Assembly (NCBI GenBank): GCA_945903605.1
Contig: CAMDOH010000001.1
Span: 1 to 46,300 of the forward strand
Origin: Akkermansia muciniphila
GTDB lineage: Bacteria; Verrucomicrobiota; Verrucomicrobiia; Limisphaerales; UBA1100
Length of the DNA stretch: 46,300 nt
Direction of reading: 5' to 3'
Shown here: in pieces, positions 43,046-46,300 of the stretch
Numbering within the stretch: the stretch's first letter is position 1
Layout: each line of letters begins with the position of its first letter
Translations under genes and position numbers: made by a program
The notes under the pieces: model-generated
Told to the model about the DNA's origin: nothing
Seen by the model: the letters and a program-made list of their open reading frames with translations, nothing else
Databases searched by the model: none

Positions 43046-44287
43046 ATGCCGTTTGCCATGCTGGATCTTTCCAAGCCCGTCCTTGAAGGTGTCAAGGCGA
43101 TGGGCTATGTCGACCCGACCCCAATCCAGTTGCGTGCCATTCCACTGGTTCTGCAAGGACGCGATCTGATCGGCAGCGCACAAACGGGCACCGGCAAGAC
43201 GGCTGCGTTCGCGCTGCCCATCCTCACCCAACTGGAAAAGCACAAGCAAGGCGCACCCCGCGCACTCATCCTCGAGCCGACACGCGAGCTGGCCGCCCAA
43301 GTGGAAACAGCATTTCGCGATTACGCGCGATTCACCGACATCAAGGTGGCCGTGGTTTTCGGTGGCGTTGGTTATGGCGCACAAACCGAGGCGCTTTCTG
43401 GCGGAGCGGATATCATCGTGGCGACTCCCGGCCGATTGCTCGATCACATGGAGCGGGGCCATTGTCGGCTCGACCAAATCAGTCATCTCGTGTTGGACGA
43501 GGCCGATCGCATGCTCGACATGGGCTTCCTGCCTGATGTGCGCCGCATCATCCAGAAATGTCCGGGCAAACGACACACGTCACTTTTTTCTGCGACCATT
43601 CCCGCACAAATCGAGACGCTGATCAAATGGGCGCTTCAAGACCCGGAGACCGTCGAGATTGGCGCGCGCCGTTCGCCAGCCGAGACCGTGCGTCACATCA
43701 TCTATCCCGTGGCCGAAGCGCAGAAGACAGATCTTTTATTGGAACTGTTGAATCGAGTGAACTACGATTCCGTGATCGTGTTTTGCAGGACAAAATACGG
43801 CGCTGATCGCATCGCCAGCTTGCTCAAGTCCGCCAATCACGCCGTGGCCGTGCTTCATTCCAATCGAACCCAGCGCGAAAGAGAGCAGGCTCTTCAAGGA
43901 TTTCGCGACGGCAAATTTGAAGTGCTCGTTGCCACCGACATCGCTGCGCGGGGATTGGACATTGCCGATGTCAGTCACGTCATCAACTTCGATGTTCCGC
44001 AGCACCCCGAGGATTACGTGCATCGCATCGGGCGCACAGGCCGCGCTCAATCCAGCGGCGATGCGCTCACCATCATGGTCGCCGAAGATGCCGTGCATGT
44101 GTACGACATTGAGCGCTACATCAGCCAGAAAGTACCCCGACAGAAACTGGAGAATTTCAATTATCGCTACACCGCGATCTTTGAGGCCGACAAACCCGGT
44201 GGTCCGACTCCGCACGAAAAGAAATACAAGGCCGTGCGCGTCCGAGGCGGTTATATGTTTGGATCCGTCGGTCGCCGTCGGCGCTGA
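43046..44287 (+). CDS. DEAD-box ATP-dependent RNA helicase, RhlE-like
   Basis: A 413-residue DEAD-box helicase core for ribosome assembly or RNA turnover. Motifs in order: Q motif (PTPIQLRAIP), Walker A AQTGTGKT (Lys51), PTREL (79-82), TPGR, DEAD at 151-154 (VLDEADRMLDMGF), SAT (182-184), ATDIAARGLDIADVSHVINFD and HRIGRTGR. A short basic tail (YMFGSVGRRRR) follows, without the long RG-rich extension of some RhlE proteins. True start is ATG 43046 (or 43058); the track's N-terminal 56 residues contain the antisense tRNA-Pro peptide [14 protein letters not shown]. Confidence 0.93.
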   Translation: MPFAMLDLSKPVLEGVKAMGYVDPTPIQLRAIPLVLQGRDLIGSAQTGTGKTAAFALPILTQLEKHKQGAPRALILEPTRELAAQVETAFRDYARFTDIKVAVVFGGVGYGAQTEALSGGADIIVATPGRLLDHMERGHCRLDQISHLVLDEADRMLDMGFLPDVRRIIQKCPGKRHTSLFSATIPAQIETLIKWALQDPETVEIGARRSPAETVRHIIYPVAEAQKTDLLLELLNRVNYDSVIVFCRTKYGADRIASLLKSANHAVAVLHSNRTQREREQALQGFRDGKFEVLVATDIAARGLDIADVSHVINFDVPQHPEDYVHRIGRTGRAQSSGDALTIMVAEDAVHVYDIERYISQKVPRQKLENFNYRYTAIFEADKPGGPTPHEKKYKAVRVRGGYMFGSVGRRRR

Positions 44288-44288
44288 T

Positions 44289-44478
44289 TCACTTCGGCTG
44301 CATCAATTCATTGGCCCGCGCGTAAGCCTCCGTCAGGTCGCCGCAGACATTGGTTTGCCCGACCTTTTCGATGAACCCCGCCTTGCTCATCATGAGCAGC
44401 GGCTGCGCGTGCGGCCCGACCAGCAGCAAGTGCCGGCCCTTTTTGAGAAGTTTGTCATGCAGGTCCTCCAGCGCAATC
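44289..44478 (-). pseudogene. Out-of-frame remainder of the SulP STAS domain
   Basis: This stretch encodes, in the -1 frame relative to the SulP ORF, WIALEDLHDKLLKKGRHLLLVGPHAQP and KAGFIEKVGQTNVCGDLTEAYARANELMQPK, the expected second half of a STAS domain. One extra C on the plus strand at 44478/44479 (a G in CTG-G-ATT on the coding strand) separates the two. Removing it gives GL-IALEDLHDKL and a 566-residue protein. The ATG-started track ORF at 44585 is not an independent gene. Sequencing/assembly error or a real lesion cannot be told apart here. Confidence 0.8.
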
Positions 44479-45990
44479 CAGTCCGGAGGCATCCATCGCC
44501 AGCACTTGACGCATGCGCAGGACGAGCACACGGGGTTCCTGTTGTACTTGAGCCAACGCCGTCTCCAGCTTGTCCACCGCGCCAAAAAAGAAGGCTCCGA
44601 AAACGCTGAAGACGATCACCCCATCAGGGGCTTTGACACCGGCAGCGCGGTCTTCTGGCTCGTCGAAATGCGCCTCGGCCATTTTTGAGATCTGTGTCGT
44701 TTCGGAGACACGTTTGACAAAGAGGAGCGCGGCAAGCACGAGTCCGACTTCGACAGCGACTGTCAGATCCGCCAGAACCGTCAGTGAAAAAGCGGCGAGA
44801 AAAACTACCGCGTCGCTCTTCGGCCATTTCCACAATCGGGTGAACTGATGCCATTCACCCATCCGCGCCGCGATGTACACCAGCACGCCTGCCAGCACCG
44901 CCAGTGGAATGTGCTTCGCCCACGGCGCCGCGATCAACACGATGGCCAGCAGGGTGAGCGCGTGGATGATTCCGGCGACGGGCGTGCGCGCGCCACTGCG
45001 TACGTTGGTGGCCGTGCGGGCAATCGCGCCGGTGGCCGGGATGCCGCCAATCATCGCGCTGCCGATATTCGCCACGCCTTGAGCGACCAACTCCGTGTTC
45101 GAATCGTGACGTTCATCGGTCATCCCATCGGCCACCACGCAACACAAAAGCGATTCGATGGCTGCGAGCAGGGCAATGGTGAATGCTGGGCGGATCAATT
45201 CTTTCAGTTGTGAGAAATCAAATTCCGGCAAATGAGGGGTCGGCAAGTTGCGGGGAATTTCTCCAAAGCGCGTGCCGATGGTTTCCACGTCCAACTGAAA
45301 AACTGCTGCCACTGCCGTGCCGGCCAGCACGGCGACAATCGAAGCCGGCACGCGCCTGGCCCATTTATCCGGCCACCAAACAAGCAATGCCAGTACACCG
45401 ATGGCCATTGCCAGGGCTTGTCCATTGATCGAGGGCAGGGACTTGGCGAGCGCGATCATTTTCAGCACAAAATCCGACGGCACATTTTCCAATGTCAGTC
45501 CGAGAAAATCTTTCACCTGTGTGCTGAAGAGAATGATGGCGATGCCGGTGGTGAATCCGGTGGTGACAGGGAAGGGGATGAATTTGATCATCGATCCCAT
45601 CCGGGCCACACCCATGAAGATGAGCATGACGCCTGCCATCAGCGTGCAGATGAGGAGATTGGCAAATCCATAAGTGGCCGCTGTGGCAAATACGATGCCG
45701 ACAAATGCGCCCGTTGGTCCGCCGATCGCCACGCGCGAACCGCCGAGCAATGAGATGAGAAATCCAGCGATGATCGCCGTGTAGAGTCCAATGGCCGGTG
45801 GACTCGGCCATTCCGGCCCGAGTTTGTCCGCTGGAATGGAAGCGATGCCGAGCGCCAGCGCCAATGGCAACGCAACGATGCCGACCGTCACACCCGCACC
45901 CAAGTCGGCAGTGAAATCGTGCGTGGTGTATTTTCGAAGCGCCGTAAAAAGTTTCGGGCGAAAGAACGAGAAACACTTTTCGAGGTTCAC
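44455..45990 (-). CDS. SulP family inorganic anion transporter, STAS domain truncated by frameshift
   Basis: A sulfate/bicarbonate-type permease of the inner membrane. The 511 residues carry the SulP transmembrane domain: LGAGVTVGIVALPLALALGIA, SLLGGSRVAIGGPTGAFVGIV (substrate-site region), FTTGIAIILFSTQVKDFLG and LLAAIESLLCCVVADGMT, then most of the first half of a STAS domain (DGVIVFSVFGAFFFGAVDKLETAL, VLVLRMRQVLAMDASGL). After residue 504 a +1 insertion shifts frame and ends the protein at DCAGGPA. The start is a GTG at 45990 without clear Shine-Dalgarno. SulP proteins often need STAS for activity or folding, so function may be affected. Confidence 0.9.
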   Translation of the reverse strand: MNLEKCFSFFRPKLFTALRKYTTHDFTADLGAGVTVGIVALPLALALGIASIPADKLGPEWPSPPAIGLYTAIIAGFLISLLGGSRVAIGGPTGAFVGIVFATAATYGFANLLICTLMAGVMLIFMGVARMGSMIKFIPFPVTTGFTTGIAIILFSTQVKDFLGLTLENVPSDFVLKMIALAKSLPSINGQALAMAIGVLALLVWWPDKWARRVPASIVAVLAGTAVAAVFQLDVETIGTRFGEIPRNLPTPHLPEFDFSQLKELIRPAFTIALLAAIESLLCCVVADGMTDERHDSNTELVAQGVANIGSAMIGGIPATGAIARTATNVRSGARTPVAGIIHALTLLAIVLIAAPWAKHIPLAVLAGVLVYIAARMGEWHQFTRLWKWPKSDAVVFLAAFSLTVLADLTVAVEVGLVLAALLFVKRVSETTQISKMAEAHFDEPEDRAAGVKAPDGVIVFSVFGAFFFGAVDKLETALAQVQQEPRVLVLRMRQVLAMDASGLDCAGGPA

Positions 45991-46016
45991 TGCGGCAACA
46001 ATCTAATAGAAAACTG

Positions 46017-46034
46017 GCACGAGTCAATTCGTGC
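46017..46034 (-). terminator. Hairpin followed by T-rich tract between DUF1801-like and SulP genes
   Basis: On the minus strand GCACGA-ATTGAC-TCGTGC (6-bp stem) is followed by CAGTTTTCTATT, a plausible intrinsic terminator for the DUF1801-like gene. A second hairpin (TTGGGCG-TGG-CGCCCAA) directly follows that gene's stop at 46038-46054. Confidence 0.5.
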
Positions 46035-46055
46035 GCGGTTGGGCGCCACGCCCAA

Positions 46056-46300
46056 TCATGTGATGTATCCCGCCTGGCGCATTCCGGTGAGCGAGGCCGC
46101 CGTCAATCGCGCCAGCTCTGCAAAGAGCGCTTCGTCCACAGTCTTGAAATTGAAACAGGACTTGCCCTGCATGCGCGCCTTTAATTCTTTGCTGTGTTCA
46201 TCCATGAGCTTCGGTTGACCATAAACTCCCATGAGGTGAAAGCTCACGTAGGCTTTGCTGATTTGAACCCAGGCGACAGGCATTGTTGGGCTGCGCATTT
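46056..46300 (-). CDS. DUF1801 (YdhG-like) family protein, 5'-truncated by window edge
   Basis: The visible 80 or more residues include PVAWVQISKAYVSFHLMGVY, KELKARMQGKSCFNFKTVDE and LFAELARLTAASLTG, which match the C-terminal two-thirds of DUF1801/YdhG-like proteins (small alpha-beta domain, function unknown). The ATG at 46298 sits at the window edge and the family usually has ~40 more N-terminal residues, so the real start is probably outside. Followed by two hairpins and the SulP gene. Confidence 0.75.
   Translation of the reverse strand, partial: MRSPTMPVAWVQISKAYVSFHLMGVYGQPKLMDEHSKELKARMQGKSCFNFKTVDEALFAELARLTAASLTGMRQAGYIT

Noticed and set aside
44289-44585. 98-aa ORF as an independent STAS-like gene
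   Set aside because: Its first ~35 residues are out-of-frame SulP; the rest is the missing SulP C-terminus after a frameshift.
1-46300. CRISPR array, insertion sequence, prophage or integron
   Set aside because: No regularly spaced repeats, transposase, integrase, cas or phage structural genes were seen on either strand.

Overview
The window looks like a piece of a free-living, aerobic member of the Verrucomicrobiota (Pedosphaera/Limisphaera-like). A planctomycete relative is the main alternative. The call rests on gene content: DUF1501, ThuA, several Tat-exported TIM-barrel 'sugar phosphate isomerases', ceramidase-type hydrolases, creatininase-family and BNR proteins, mixed with ordinary housekeeping genes (valS, cimA, ispF, a DEAD-box helicase, two tRNAs). 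No phage, IS element, CRISPR array, rRNA or plasmid function is visible. Coding density is high: the longest gene-free gaps are about 170 bp (21290-21461 and 27525-27690), so no stretch over 300 bp lacks a gene.

Layout. 1-1149: 3' end of glgC. 1156-5648 (minus): coupled operon of a TIM-barrel protein, a DUF1501 protein and a TPR protein. It diverges, across a palindromic promoter region, from 5726-10587 (plus): secreted unknown, creatininase-family enzyme, MFS anion transporter and a YjhG/YagF-type D-xylonate dehydratase, probably a sugar-acid uptake and dehydration operon. 10584-12798 (minus): a Sel1 lipoprotein and a Sel1-trypsin protease, with a 30-bp palindrome carrying two DnaA-box-like halves between them. 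12886-13908: a second TIM-barrel protein. 13905-16525 (minus): Tat-exported phosphatase-like protein plus a polytopic membrane protein. 16570-21289: MerT-like membrane protein, cupin, MiaE-like tRNA hydroxylase, NHL propeller, tRNA-Leu, TPR protein and a small secreted protein, then a clear terminator. 21462-27524 (minus): a 2020-residue alpha-2-macroglobulin with an intact thioester motif. 27691-30188: a 23S/16S-type pseudouridine synthase, a possible 66-residue protein, and citramalate synthase. 30212-33940: ThuA protein and valS. 33998-39692: four consecutive exported hydrolase-like genes (SGNH esterase, ceramidase-like, BNR/sialidase-like, ceramidase plus LamG). 39770-42393: ElyC/YdcF-type protein, IMPase, C26 glutamine-amidotransferase-like hydrolase and a 90-residue unknown. 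42397-42955 (minus): tRNA-Pro immediately followed by ispF. 43046-44287: DEAD-box helicase. 44289-45990 (minus): SulP anion transporter with a +1 frameshift in its STAS domain. 46056-46300 (minus): start-truncated DUF1801-like gene.

Themes. Many exported proteins carry twin-arginine leaders. Operons use ATGA/GTGA start-stop overlaps. Several first genes have a -35/-10 pair ending only 6-9 nt before the ATG with no Shine-Dalgarno, which suggests leaderless mRNAs; other genes (e.g. the Sel1 lipoprotein) have a strong AAGGAGG. Three ORF-track N-termini are artefacts of reading through tRNA genes, and I have corrected the starts. All functional calls come from motif recognition by eye; no database search was run.
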